The translations under genes were made by a program, and so were the position numbers. The notes beneath the pieces are model-generated. The model was not told the DNA's origin, made no database searches, and was given only the letters and a program-made list of their open reading frames with translations. From Xiphydria camelus (lineage: Eukaryota; Arthropoda; Insecta; Hymenoptera; Xiphydriidae): 64,000 nt of DNA. Below, in pieces: positions 12,048 through 24,609 of this stretch. The stretch spans positions 4,717,001 through 4,781,000 of the forward strand of contig OY783198.1 in NCBI GenBank assembly GCA_963678675.1. Direction: 5' to 3'. Numbering within the stretch: the stretch's first letter is position 1; the number at the start of each line of letters is the position of its first letter.

Positions 12048-14798
12048 AGTCGATATAAGGTTACCTGCTGTAATTTCAGTAACCTTCTATTTATTTGATT
12101 TCAGTGGCTCTTCACTGATTTTCAGTGATTTCTACCGATTCGGATGAGAGTACTCGAGAGATTCGAATGAAATTAACAGTTATCCAGATCGAATACATTT
12201 AATATTGGACGGATAAATAATTTTAACGTGCAACGCGGAGAAGTGCATGCTCATTCAGACGAATGGATTTTATACACAATCCGTATGCGCAGACGAAGGA
12301 CCACCTCTCTCGTCCCGAACAGAAGCCCAGTTTGCATCCACGGGCCACCGGTGTTTACGGAAAGCGAGCGACGCTGGCCAAGCATCTCTGCGAAGAGAGA
12401 ATCCCCCCATCTCTCTCTCTCTCTCTCTCTCTCCTGCTCCCGCAGCAAATGTTTACAAACTTTCGCAAAGCGTCGCCGAGGGTTCCCTCGGGGTGTCCGC
12501 GGTCGGGATGATCCTCTACGGCGGAAATGACTTTTTTCCGACTGGACCGCGCGCGTTTTAACGGTCGGTCGAACGAGACGCCGTATACGGTGAACTGGAA
12601 AATCGCCTGTTGAAGGAAGGGAACGACGGGGGGTCGCGCACGGAACCCCGCCTGCTGCCCGGTGACAGAGCGGGGTCCCCGAACTCCCTGGGCGATGCTA
12701 CGTCGCGGGAGGAGCCGCTGCGAAGAGGATGTCGAGTTCGGGCCGAATCGCGGCGCGCTTCCGGCCCGATAACGACGCAATCCATCCATCGAGGAGACGT
12801 TATCCGATGTAGACGTTCGAGCAGAGGTACATATCTACGAGAAGCCCGGAGGGAGCGCGCGCGCGGAGGGAGAATAGGAGGAGGATCGTTCGATTTTGCG
12901 CCCCGAGGCTTTGGCGAAGGGGGGAGAAGTGGGTTGCGGGAAGGTTGCGAGTCACCCCGTACGCGTATATACATACCAGCTTATGCGGACGGGAGATGTG
13001 CTCCTAGCTTCGTCCGCGATAAATAACTCAACGCGTTGATGCTTAAAAAAATCACGGAGCAAGGAGTGTGTAAAAAAAAACATTCCAGAAGTCTTCCCAC
13101 CAGCCATATACATACTATATATCTTCTTCGCTACACGGAAAAACATAATTTTGTCTCAGCAACAACATCGAAGATCAGTTATCATGGCAGCATTTGTTGT
13201 TACGGTAACAAAAATAGTTTGCTGTTGGCGGGAATTCGTTCGACAGGTTTCCTTGGTTACAATGAAAATCATAGCTTTTCTTTGTTACTTTTTTTTTCAC
13301 GATTCGTTATCACTAGGTACTTCAACTCAAATATCTGTTACGGTAACTTAAATAATGTTATATACTAACCAATTATTTTTCTCGGTATGCATTCGCGGGG
13401 AGAGATTACCACGCGCGCAGTCGTGTATCAAAATCTCGATGCGCGGGGGCGTCGAGCTACGCTCCTGGGTTATCGTTAGAAACGTGTCCGCCCAACGATA
13501 TACGAAGCGCGCGAGCGTTATCGGGCTGCGCACGGCCACCGGGCCCCGTTGCAGCGTACGTAGGTGCAGCGTTGCGTACGAGGCAGGATACGGTCGTACG
13601 TGCGCGCATGTGTGTACCTATAATAGAAGAGTCGAAGTGCCTTGTAAACATAACCTGTCCCTCGCTGAAGAATTATCATTCTCCGAGATCCGCTCCTAGT
13701 TCTTCTTATTAGTTCTAATCCGACTCACCTCGCTTGACATTTCGAGAGACAACGCGCGCCGCTTGTCACAGCCCCTGTCAAGAAGTCGAGAGACAGGGCT
13801 ATAGACGCCGCGACCCACGTAACGTTTCTCGACTGCCAGAAGCGCGACTGACTCGAGACACGAATTAGGACTGCGATCAGAGTCAAAAGCGTTCAGTGAA
13901 AGTCCGAGGGGATTTGTATTTCGGCCGTCCAGATTTTATCCAGAATCTATTTTCACTGGTTTTCCGGTAAAATGCGGCGGAGAAGGAAAAGTGTGCACCG
14001 AGAAAACAGTTTATTAATAGTTAATAAATGTAATTTCAATTACGGCGAAATAAATATTTCGTTAGGACAAGAAAATGTAATTTCTTGTTAAAGAGTGTTT
14101 ATTTCATTCAACAGTTGCCTCGAAGGATCTAATTGCGTCAAATAAATGTTGCAATGATTAACGAATATTCATTCGATTCAGTAAAATGTTTATTTCGCCA
14201 TATCAAGACAAACATTTATACAAATAAATCGTCTCCTCGATATTGTACAGAATATCTAAATCTCGTCAGATTGTTCATGACTGCTCGTAAATAACAGTAG
14301 AATTCTCATCTGGCATTTAATGATCACCCGAAATAGCTTAGAGTCGGAAGAAAAATAGAACCGTTCAGGATAATCCATTGTGCGGGCTCAGAAAAATCAA
14401 CAAGGGGTTCGGAGAACGACTCCCGAAAATGGACGGCGATTTGCGCGGTCGTTTTCTGGCGCAAAGAAGGGAAAATCTGCCGCCTCTCCGAATCCGCGCG
14501 TACAGTCGCCCGTCCAATGCAGGTACCTAACGCAATTTCACGTCGAATAAAGCGGCTCTCCGACAAATCCGGTTAGCCGGTTAGCGCCTTCTGAAAATAA
14601 ATTGGTTTCGACGAATTTCTAAGGCAGGTTCCATTTGGCGTCGCAGGAAACGCGGTGGTCGCGCGGGGTGCAGCGCGTCCTTTGAAGCGAGGGTTGACGC
14701 TCCCCAGGGCCGAGTCCACCGAATCCCCCCTTTCCGCTCCCTCTCGCCCACCTTCTAGCTCGCTCGGCAGGCGAAACACACTGCCGCGGTCTCCCCTT
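12048..14798. other. Non-coding apart from one TIR element
   Basis: A CT tract at about 12413-12433 and an AT-rich block at 14000-14240 beginning accgagaaaac, which may be an old MITE without a clear right end. Nothing coding is recognised. Confidence 0.45.
13132..13387. repeat. TIR element with TACACGGAAAAA ends
   Basis: Left TACACGGAAAAACATAAT pairs with right ATTATTTTTCTCGGTA. Inside are two gttacggtaac motifs. It resembles the CACTGAGAAAAA terminal family. Confidence 0.55.
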
Positions 14799-15002
14799 AA
14801 GCCGGGTTGACACGATCCAAGTATACGTGGATGAAGTAAACTTGGACACCATTTGGACGCGCTCCTTGGATGCAACTTTGACCGTATCACCCACTTCATT
14901 CCAATTGCGCTTGGACATTCAAGTTGAGCAGGACGATGGCCAATTTACCCGGATCCAAGTTACTTGGTCCATGCATACTTGGATGGTGTCAACGCGGCTT
15001 TA
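14799..15002. repeat. Inverted-repeat MITE
   Basis: Left AAGCCGGGTTGACACGATCC pairs with right ggtgtcaacgcggctt, and ccaagtatacgtgga pairs with tccatgcatacttgg. Length is about 204 bp. Confidence 0.75.
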
Positions 15003-17383
15003 CACAGTCGTACGATCTCACCCGACGTTCCTCTTCTCTATACCTAAATTCCCACAATTGTGTCCCCTCGGCGCGTCTCACCACTCACAATATTATTAAC
15101 TCAATGCCCCCTTGCCTCTCGGCGCTGATTTATCGCCTCGTATATTTTTTGTTGTTTACGTCTTTCTACATACTACATCGCGTCCCTATCCCGCGCGTCT
15201 CTCTTTATTATTCCTCCGCATTAACGCCACGGCAATTAGAAGCCGATCGTGCCGCAGCTTCGGCACGGCGCTGGGACATTACGAGCGTGGTTTATGTCCG
15301 TCTTATGTTAATCGCGCGTGTCGCGTTTCGTTGCATTATGCATTGTTCGTCACGCGGAGCCGCGGGACGATTAATAAATCGATTTTCCGTCTCTCTTCGC
15401 CCTTCCTGCCCGTCCCCGCGCCCTTTCTTCGATCGTCCCGTGAATGAGCTCCGCGAATGTCAATTGCGGGAGTCGTCAGCGCTGACAACCTCGTTAGGTC
15501 GAACTCCCCTTCGCGCGAACGGTATATGAATCGATGGAATGCACAGTCACTCGTGAATATTTCCATATGTGTTTATCAAAATTCCTCTCGCATAAAGAGA
15601 AACTTCACGCAGGGAGAGATAATTCGGTTTTTAAGAAATTTTTTTTTATCGCAGATGCGAAAAATGCCGGTAAGGTTATCTACCCCGTGTTTTTCATTTT
15701 TCATTGTCGGCCTTATCCGAGCTCGAAGACGACATTTTGAAATGCATGCAGCTACATCGTCGTTCTGTGAGTCAGCATTGGTACATCTCTCTGGCGTTTC
15801 GATGATATCACGATATTGTAAAGAGAGAAACGCATTTAAATACCTCTGCGAATAATTATTTTTTCGGATAGGTATTTTCTTTTTCGTGTCATATTGAATA
15901 TGCAGATTATATATTGAATTTATAAATGTGATTATTTTTCGAATACGAATTCGGATCGGGCCGGTTCTTCCGTGTGATCAAAATTACATCGCCCAGTTTA
16001 TCCATCCCATCAGGGGGAGAAGAGTCGTCCGGACGAAAAAAAATATTCAACCCACCTCTCAAAGCCACCCCTTATTACCATCGCGACTCGCATTTTTATT
16101 TTCACCTTCCAACGAGTCCGCTCCCCAGGGAAAACCTCTCCCGCTCCGTCTCTCGCAACGCGTTTCGAGTCTCGCTCATCGTGGTGCTTCCGGCGATACA
16201 TAATCCGAATCAGCTCCAGGCCGAGACGACGCGCGTACATCGGAAGACGAGGTGGGACGTCTAATCGGAACCAAACGCGTCGCATCCGCGCGTCTCGATC
16301 GTTGCCAAGCCTCCGGTCGAAAGAAAAACCAACCCTCGTTCCCTCTCCCGGTTATTCCGGGACCGTCAGGCGGAACGCGTCTTAAGGGTCCTCGCGGCGG
16401 GGGGTAGTTGTCAAGCCGCTTGCCGGGTTGTCACAGCAGGACCCAGATGACTCGATTCCGTCGCAAACCTGTCCCATCGTCGGTCCACGGGACGCGCGTA
16501 GCGGAGAAAGTGAGTTTCCGTGACACCGGACCGCATTGTCGCAAAGGTCCTCTCTCTCTCTCTCTCTCTCCCTCGGGACTGGAAATACGTAGGTACTCCA
16601 CCCTCCCCTTTTGTCGAGATCTTACCGATACGGCGGTAGGTAGGCAGATACGTATATATAGCTATACTGCGTGGGATGCCCCATAGCGTGCCTGTTATGA
16701 TGGCTCTGTAAAGTCGTCCCTCGAAACGATCGTCCTTCGAGTGGCCAACTGTATCTTTCGACTCGAGACGCGTCCGGATAGACGCGAAGAATTATTGCTC
16801 ACCGTCATAAAAGATTTACCGCGCCCCGTTGACGACTCCGATGCTATTGACTTCCAGCCAAGACTGTTTAAAAGTGATAGATTGCTGCTGGTACCAGACG
16901 AGCGAGAAATTTAAGTGCGAATGAATTTTGCAGATGCGAGAGTGTGTGATTATATCATCAGATGGGAGGAATTGGAGATATCAACTTCAAAGAAAATCTA
17001 GGTCAACTTTCACGTCATCGATCTCGCAGCTATTCGACCTAGATTAAATTAAAACATCTCTAAGCGATCCCGTGAATTTTTCGCATTTTAAAGTCGCACA
17101 TTTCAACTGCACATCCCTGACTATTTTGGTGATTTTACGCTGGACGCGAACGAACCAACATACGCGAGACACGCATCAATCCGCGCGCCGTCCGGCAGAC
17201 GATACGGTGGAAGCGATTGAAATTCAATTCACGCGCGCGCGTGTGTGCGAAAAATCACGGTAGAATCTCCGCGCGAGGCAGGCTAGGTGGGAAGAGGACC
17301 GAGCGCGAGAATCGAAAAAGACGGTCTGGCCGCCGTCTCGTTATCTACGTCGCGGCGCCCAGCGTGACGTCAGGGTTAGGCTG
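15003..17383. other. Non-coding around repeat D
   Basis: A CT tract at about 16553-16570 and a short inverted pair aatctaggtc / gacctagatt at 16996-17046. No gene recognised. Confidence 0.45.
15618..15952. repeat. Dispersed repeat D, copy 2 (forward)
   Basis: Begins gataattcggtttttaag and ends near tttttcgaatacg. Shared markers are atcgcagatgcg, catttttcattgtcggcctt, ggcgtttcgatga and gcgaataattatttt. Confidence 0.75.
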
Positions 17384-17844
17384 TCAAGAGAGTACGGTAC
17401 GACGGGCTGTGTGTTGGTAGTGCAGCTTCGCTACGGGGTCTCTCTGTGGTAGACCGAAGGCATCTGGAGGAGCGGCGAAGACGGGGGGAGCTCGTGCTGT
17501 CGGGTGGAGGCAGCGGGATATAGGGTCTCGCGCGACCCGCGGCTCAGTGCGCTCCCGTGCACCGTCGGGGAAGGTTGTTTCGCGCCGCTCCGTCTCACAC
17601 GTGCCGAACCGCGCGCGGGCGCAATTCATCCTCGAACGCATAACCAAAATATTTAAAACCGGCACGGCCGACTCGCGGCGATACGTTTACGGATCTGATT
17701 TAGTGCGTGTGTACCTTGCGCGAGCGGTGTGTGCCCATTAAAAATCTTCGGAAGCTTCCTGCGTTTGTTATTCTGTTTAGCGAAGCACGTGATAATGGAT
17801 TAATTTGCTGGAGTTGAACAGCCGCGGGCCTCCACTGAATTAAG
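17384..17844 (+). other. Candidate non-coding first exon with strong donor
   Basis: GC-balanced, repeat-free sequence ending in ATTAAG|GTGAGA at 17844/17845, a strong donor, with no convincing reading frame. It fits a 5'UTR exon of a downstream plus-strand gene; the first such gene is fz2, 12.3 kb away. The left boundary given is arbitrary because no start site can be fixed. Sequence to about 18.5 kb has a similar texture and may be part of the same promoter region. Confidence 0.3.
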
Positions 17845-19254
17845 GTGAGACCTCTTCTTCTCTCGACGCAGCATCCCACTTTGCGATTCCCTTCGAACTC
17901 CTTCCGAATAACTGCGAGTCCTCGCAACGGAGGATATTCGTCGGCTCTCGGTCCGACTTCGAATTACAATATATCGACATCGCGCTACAAAGTACCCCGA
18001 GCAGAGCAGTCAAGTGTTTCGTCGCGGCCGCGATACGTACAATGTAGTGTTTAGTCGCTCTCGGCTACAGAGCCGGTGGAACGAACGTCGCTCGAGAGCG
18101 GTACAGCAGTGAAAGAGTCGGGCTTACTACGGCCTCGAAAAATAACGAGAAAGGACACGGAGATATATCTATACACGCGGTGGGCCGGTGTTGCCCCGGC
18201 ATATTTCGATCGCGCTCGGGAGAGAGGCTCGCCTGGGGATATACGTACACGTATCAACCTGCACGCAACATCAACGACTGCGACACAGCACAATAACGAG
18301 CCGGGGAACGTGAAAGTGCGCGCGAGTGTCAAATATCGCGCCTCGTTTCGCAGCGAGAGGAGGTCGCTCGATCGAGCTGGGAGGGGGAGTTATTCTATCC
18401 GGCAATCGGTCGCGAACTCGGTTCTGCGTTCGTATCTCATCGACGCCGCGCTCTTCGCAGCACGTTGTCGAGTGTCGGACGAGAGAAGAAGCGGTAATTA
18501 GCGCGAGCACCGACGCAGACGCGCGCTGGTAGAGTAGAGAGGTACCCCTCGATCGCGCGGCTCCGTCTCGAGAGGTTCGTTAATTGATTGTCCCACGATC
18601 GAATCTGCATGAAACCCGTGTCCCGCCGGAGTCCATCGCGGCTGGTTAGAGGCGATTATCATTCGCCCGAGGCTACCTTCGTTTCTCGTCTCGCGCTTTT
18701 CGCTCTTCTCGCGCCGTCGTTCGTAGGTACGCGTGCGCGATTCCGAGAAAGGATCCGGACGCGGAGAGGCCGCGTTGGTTCGCGCACTTCATTTCGATAT
18801 GTAATCGTGGCGTGATATCGCGTAGAAATCGTGTATATTTTTGAAAATAAGCCGGGAGAAGTGTCGATCGTGCTTCGTGCGCTTGATGGGCGCGTGTTTA
18901 AATCCTCTCCACGGATGTCTTTGACGTTATGACACTACACGGCGGAGAGGAGTTTGATTTTGGAATGTGTTGCGTAGAGAGGAAAAGGGAAACGGTAACG
19001 AGGCGGAAACACGGAACGACGACTCTTCGAAACTCCGCTCGTCCACGCGACTGTTTCAATTTCGAGAGTCATTTCGGTAGATTTTACGATTCTTTCGCGA
19101 CGACTTCTCGGACGGAATCAGCGTCGATCCCGTCGAACGATCCACCGTGACGGCTCGACTCAATCTAATCTATCGAGAAGTGCGATGTAGGCGATAACCT
19201 TCCGCCGTCCGCGAGAAGATGCCGCGTCGGTAACAAACGCGCGTTGTCAAAGTA

Positions 19255-19420
19255 ACAAGTGCGAGGGAGTCACACTAGACTATGACGTAGCTGCATTTCA
19301 AAATATCGTTTTCTAACTCAGATAAGGCGGGAAATGGAAGATGAAAAATACTGGGCATATAATTTTATTCAAATTTTTTAAATCTGCAATACAAAAATTA
19401 ATGTTGAAACCGAATTCTCC
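19255..19420. repeat. Dispersed repeat D, partial copy 3
   Basis: Only one half remains: tatgacgtagctgcatttc, a degenerate aggcgg block, gaaaaatactggg and the terminal gaaaccgaattctcc. Confidence 0.6.
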
Positions 19421-22029
19421 TCGCGAATCTCGAAATTCTTCATATCCTCGCGCGCGCCGCGACGCGGGAGATAAGCGCGCGCACGTGCAAACTATTATTC
19501 TCGCGTGGAAAATTAGGGAAGTCCGCGACCAATATCGTCCGAGCGTAATCTTCGATTCCTCACGATAGGGACATCCATCAAGCGCTATCTTATCGAGGCG
19601 ACCGACACGTACGTCAAACGAGTTCTCCGTACATGGAGAATTGCGCTCGATGCGTGTACGCGAACGCGCACACTCAAGGGATTGCGGCTACCGGAGGAAG
19701 TATCTCATCCCCTTTTCGAAGTTTATTCGTTCAATTAATAGCTACTTGTGTTACCATTGCGTCCTTATTCCGTATATGCTTTCGCGTGTACGCGCGCAAT
19801 GTCGCTCGCTGCGCGACGTCGAAAGACCTCGATCGATACAGAGCCGTGGTTGCATTGGAATTTGTTCAACGTTGCACCTCTTCTGCTATTTTTTGTCCAC
19901 TCGACACTATGAAAATTGTACACGAAAGCTGCTCGCCGTGAGAATGTAATTTCCGTAGACCAAGCCGTTATATCGTCTTTCAAAATACTTTGACGCCGCT
20001 CGAATAAACGACTCTCGATCGTATCCGCGCGCGTCGCCGTCGGAACGAGTCAGCTTTCGCGTATGCCAATGTATCCGCGCGAGCGAGGCGCGCGACGGCC
20101 GTAACATCGTGATTAAACGAATTATTTTTAACGAGCCGGCGTTGTGTCCCGCTCATAACGAGCCGCCGTTGTCCGGGAAAACTCGGCTACGATGCAAAAC
20201 GCGCCTCCGTCGCTGCGCCTCTTAACAATATATTTCCACAGTTCCGTCCTCGCCCTTTTGACGGCCGCCCACTGTAGCAATGGAAACGCAGCGGGCGGGG
20301 GGAGGCTCTCTCGTTTCCCCTTTCCTTTTGTCATCGATTCCGTGCGCACGGGAGAATAACACGCGGCCGCCGTACGGAGCAGCGCCGGCAATGCATCCGC
20401 GGGAGCGGAGCGCGCGGCAGGCGAGCGGGATTAACGCGCCCTTTCGTATTTAGCCGGACCTAGCCTCACCTATACGTCGAGCGCGTTAGCCGGCGCGCCA
20501 CGTATGTGGGGCAGAGGTGGATGGAACCGACGGTGGGCGCCGTGGTCGTCTCCTACGCGCGCGCGACTGTACACTCCATTTTTCAGCCCAATTACGCAAT
20601 TCCGCATAATTCCTAATTGCACCGGTCACTTCGCTCTACACTGCTCGCGCTCGCTGCAATCGCGCGCCGCTACCGCGGGCGCAATTCGCGGAATCGCGTG
20701 TGTATGCATAATTCACGCGAGCGAAAAAGTGTCACGAACCGCCACGCGAGTTAACTCCAGTTGTATTGCGAGACGCGTGCTTTGACCGTTTCTCCTCCTC
20801 TCCGGCGCGCTTGTCGCTCTTCCGTCGCGCCCAGTATACAGTGCGCGTGCCAAGGAGGCCCACGCGCGGGAGTTCGCCCCCTCGTGGAAAAGAGCGTATT
20901 GGAATATTTAAATTTTAGATCCAGGTTGTGTGTTGGGACGAATTCTGAGGGGGAGGAGGACACGTGGAAGGTGTTCGGGGTTGAGGTGAATTAATGGCTT
21001 TGAAAGGGTGTCCGAGCGAAATTTTTTTTTTACTGAATTTGGGAGTGACGCAGTCGTCAACTCTTATCTGCTCATCTGTGTACCGCGTTTTCGGTGTCGT
21101 ATGACGTCTCTGGTCTCGCGCGAGAAGAGTGGCGATAGCACCGGGAAATCAGGGAATTTTCCAGACAAACTTTTCTCGCCACCCTGATACAATTCGCGGT
21201 GCGCGACTAAAAAGGGCCGCGCCTTTCTACGCGCACGCGAACCCGTGGGAGTACGAACTGTACGCGGTACACGTATATCTCACGCATATCCGTGCATGTG
21301 CATGCATGCGAGCCCGGCTCTCTTTCCCGTGGATCCACGCGGCTCTCGCACGGTCGTCGAGAATTTGCATTGAAACGTAGACTCGAGCGCAGAAGGTCGC
21401 CAAAACGTTAACCCCCTACCCGGGTCGTCGTCATTCCGCGGAACCGATCGAGATTACGAGCGGACGGGTGTTGCGCGGAGTGCAACGTGCTCGCTGCGTA
21501 TACAAACGGGCGTGCGCAGCGGCGGTCGCTCGTTGTTTGGTCGTCGTCTGTTGCTGCTGGCGCACGGTGTGCGCGAGAGGCTAATAAAAATACGAAATAT
21601 CGTCTTAGCGAACGAGATGGGAGGGCGAATAACTCGCGCGATTTAATACCGCGCGAAGGACGCGTCGGGGCAACCCGCGCTGTAAATCTTGTACCGTTGA
21701 GGGCGAAAAAATTCACGAACGGTCTTTCGGTGAAATTTACCGGTAACTGTAAAATTTATTGGATAGCCGTAAAACGCAGTGACGAGCGAACCGTAAAATT
21801 GACCGTTCGACTCGGTCAATTTTACTTACGGGTATCCGCGGGGTTCTTTTTTTCTTTATTTATCGCCATCGAGAGCATGTATCATGAGAATTTTTCTCCA
21901 CTGATCTTTCTTTTTATCGAGAGCGGTTGAACATTACTGCGCGAGTTTCTCCGTGGATCCGTACCGTGATTTTGTTCATCGTATAATATACACGTGTATT
22001 TCCAGACAGTGCATGGCCGCTCGTCCTCC

Positions 22030-22050
22030 GGGGGGGGGGGGGGGGGGGGG
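22030..22050. repeat. Homopolymer G tract (21 G)
   Basis: An uninterrupted run of G between cctcc and cgtaaag. Confidence 0.9.
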
Positions 22051-22339
22051 CGTAAAGTAAGTTTCGCGAAAGCGCGATAAAGGGTCGCGCGTTGGAGTTT
22101 CGCCTATCGTTCTCGCGCGCGAAATGGCGAGCTGGGTCGATAGTACGCGACCCACGTACACCACTACCGCCTGTTGCCACTCGTCCAGCGGGACTCTCCG
22201 TGCTATACGGCTGCCGAGTGGCTGCATAGCAGCTACAACACAGCCGATAGGTTCGATGGCTTTCTGTTCGTGGCTCGAAAAAATGTTTAAATCCACCGGC
22301 GCATTAGATCACCGTAGCGTTCAGCGGTCAAGTGATTCC

Positions 22340-22500
22340 CGAATATCTGGAATTCGGCCTTCAAGTTAAACAAATATTCATATTTTGAAAATTAATTTGT
22401 AATCTGCGTACATATTCAATGTCACACGAAAAAGAAAATATCCGAAATAATAATTTATTAAACATTTAACATATTTTTAATAATTTTTAAAATAGTAATA
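22340..22500. repeat. Dispersed repeat D, partial copy 4
   Basis: The opposite half of the element: tggaattcggccttc, tttgtaatctgcgtacata, ttcaatgtcacacgaaaaag, aatatccgaaataataattt. Confidence 0.6.
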
Positions 22501-23887
22501 AAACCAAATTGTTAGAAGATTTTATACGAGTCTCGAAAAAGTCGAGGGAAATTTATGTTCTGCCAATTACGGCCGAGATTTATCATCATCATCGTCACTA
22601 TCACTTCTTTCAGTCGTCGTACAACTCTTCCCCCATCTCCATCTCGCACTTACCGCTTCGCCTCGTCGTAGACTTTTAAGGAGAGCAACCCGTCGCACAA
22701 CGCCCCCCGCATAATCGTCGCGTCGTGATTTCCAGCCGACAGGAAATTCCGGTCGGATCCCTCGCGTTGCATATACATACACGCGCGCGCGTGGCCTCCG
22801 CTAGTGCCGGTCGGGTTTTTTTCCCCTCATCGAGCCGGATAAAAACCAGACTTTTCCTTAAACGACGCGCAAAATAACGACGCGCAATCTTAGCACGCGC
22901 GCGGAGACGCTCATTCTCGCGCCGAGACGGCACAGAGGTGTTCTCGACGACGGAATATCAGACTCCGCGCGGGTCGCAGGATCGTCGCCGGGCGAACGAG
23001 CCCGCTGCGGCACACTACGCGCAGTTGTCTCGCAGGTACGGGGTTCCTCTCTCTATATGCGCGCGTATAGTAGGTAGGCGGATGGGTATCGCTCGAGCGG
23101 CGGAGTACGCCTCCTGTCCCGCCGCCGTCCGTTGCGCGCCGGACGGGAAAGTTTATCGCGAAGCAACGAACGCCTGACAGCTCTGTGATGCATCGGTAGC
23201 GATCCGCAGTGGCGCCGAGAGCGAGGAAACTCGGTCTCCTCGTTCCTAGGCGCGACTGCGGCCGGTTGCGTTCTCGCGCGATACCGCCCGTTCCCCGGAG
23301 GGATTTCATCGTCGCCATCCAGGGGTTCCGGCATCGGACCGGGGCTCTCGTCGACGCGGAGGACATTAATCCTCCGCGGGAACTTCGTAAGTGTCTCCGC
23401 GCGGTGTCGAGTTCGAAGGGTTCGAGGCGCGGAGCACTCGGCGGCTGTTATTTTTACTATTTAACGACGGGTACTCGTGCGGTAATTCGAGTGCGCGATA
23501 AATCCGGTAATCTCGATGAAACGAGGGACAAATCGACAAAGGGACGGTTATTACGATGACGTGGAATGAAAGGGGGTTGGGGGAGAGAGACGTTTCGTTT
23601 CATCGCACGAGCAAGAGGCTGCGCGCAGTGATTTACATTCGAGGGGGAAGCAGGGGGTGAGAGGGAGGAGGCAGCTCGTTCGTTCGTCCATGCCTCCGGG
23701 CTCTCTCTCGCTCATCGAGAGAGACCCTACTACTTCTCGTGCGTGCGCAGGGGCAGGCTGGAAAGGTAAACACCGGCGGTCGGTGGTAATGAGTCGTCGT
23801 CGCGATCCACCTTGCGTCCTGTAGACTGCACTCGACTCGAGGTGCGCCGGATTTCTTTCGGTCCGTATCTGTATTTTCAAAATAACG
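22501..23887. other. Non-coding, CpG-rich
   Basis: A donor-like CTCGCAG|GTACGG near 23036 is the only feature noted. Confidence 0.45.
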
Positions 23888-24109
23888 TACACCGGGAAAA
23901 AGAACTTGGTCAATCTAACCAAAATCCTGGAGACGATGACCAAACCGTTTGGTGAAATACGGATTTCATCTGTTTGATTAAATTGATCAATTTTTTTGGT
24001 TAGAATAACTAAACGTTTAGTTGGAATAACTTGACATTTGGTTAGAATAACTGAAAGTGTCAAACTAGATACGTTGCGTCATTTTAACCTAATTATTTTT
24101 CTCAGTGTA
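23888..24109. repeat. MITE with TACACTGAGAAAAA-type ends
   Basis: Left TACACCGGGAAAAAG and right TTTTTCTCAGTGTA. The interior holds several ggttagaataact-like repeats and inverse copies. Terminal TA dinucleotides fit a Tc1/mariner-type target. Confidence 0.65.
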
Positions 24110-24125
24110 TCTATGTGCTCGGTAC

Positions 24126-24609
24126 CCAGATAGCCAAATGTACATGAATTGTACAGCAATTTTAGTTACATATATTATTGGCTCATTAAATGCATCAAGG
24201 TTGTGCACTCAATGAATCGTCATTGAGCAAGTATATTTCTGCCATCAAATGATTTCAAAATAACACAAATAAGATCTAAACGTGTACTCAATATAAGCAC
24301 GATGTTTTATAAATATAATATGTTACTTTAATAAATATAGCGACTAATTTTAATCACACTGTAATGTAAATTTTACAATTTATGCAAGGATAGTTTTCTC
24401 AATATAAGCACGATGTTTTATAAATATAATATGTTGCTTTAATAAATACAGCGATTAATTTTAATCACACTGCCACGTAAATTTTACAATTTATTTGAGG
24501 ACAGTTTTTTTCAAATTCATACGGCAAAACAAACGTAAACTTTAGAACGATCAATTATTGTAGTTTATATGAATGTCGTGACAATTATTCAAGTCTAATA
24601 AGTATCTGG
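24126..24609. repeat. Dispersed repeat E, copy 1 with internal duplication
   Basis: Ends CCAGATAG and TATCTGG. It matches 29182-29542 along its length (catcaaggttgtg, catcaaatgatttc, cggcaaaacaaa, tcaattattgta). A 111-bp block starting ctcaatataagcacgatg at 24287 is repeated in tandem from 24398. Confidence 0.8.

Larger units (their letters stand above)
17845..22339. other. Non-coding, possibly fz2 5' intron
   Basis: CpG-rich sequence to about 18.9 kb, then mixed. Several gtaaaatt / aattttac motifs cluster at 21720-21830. No coding exon recognised. Confidence 0.4.

Noticed and set aside
16996..17046. Short inverted repeat aatctaggtc / gacctagatt
   Set aside because: Ten-base arms alone can occur by chance in 64 kb; no element ends or second copy seen.
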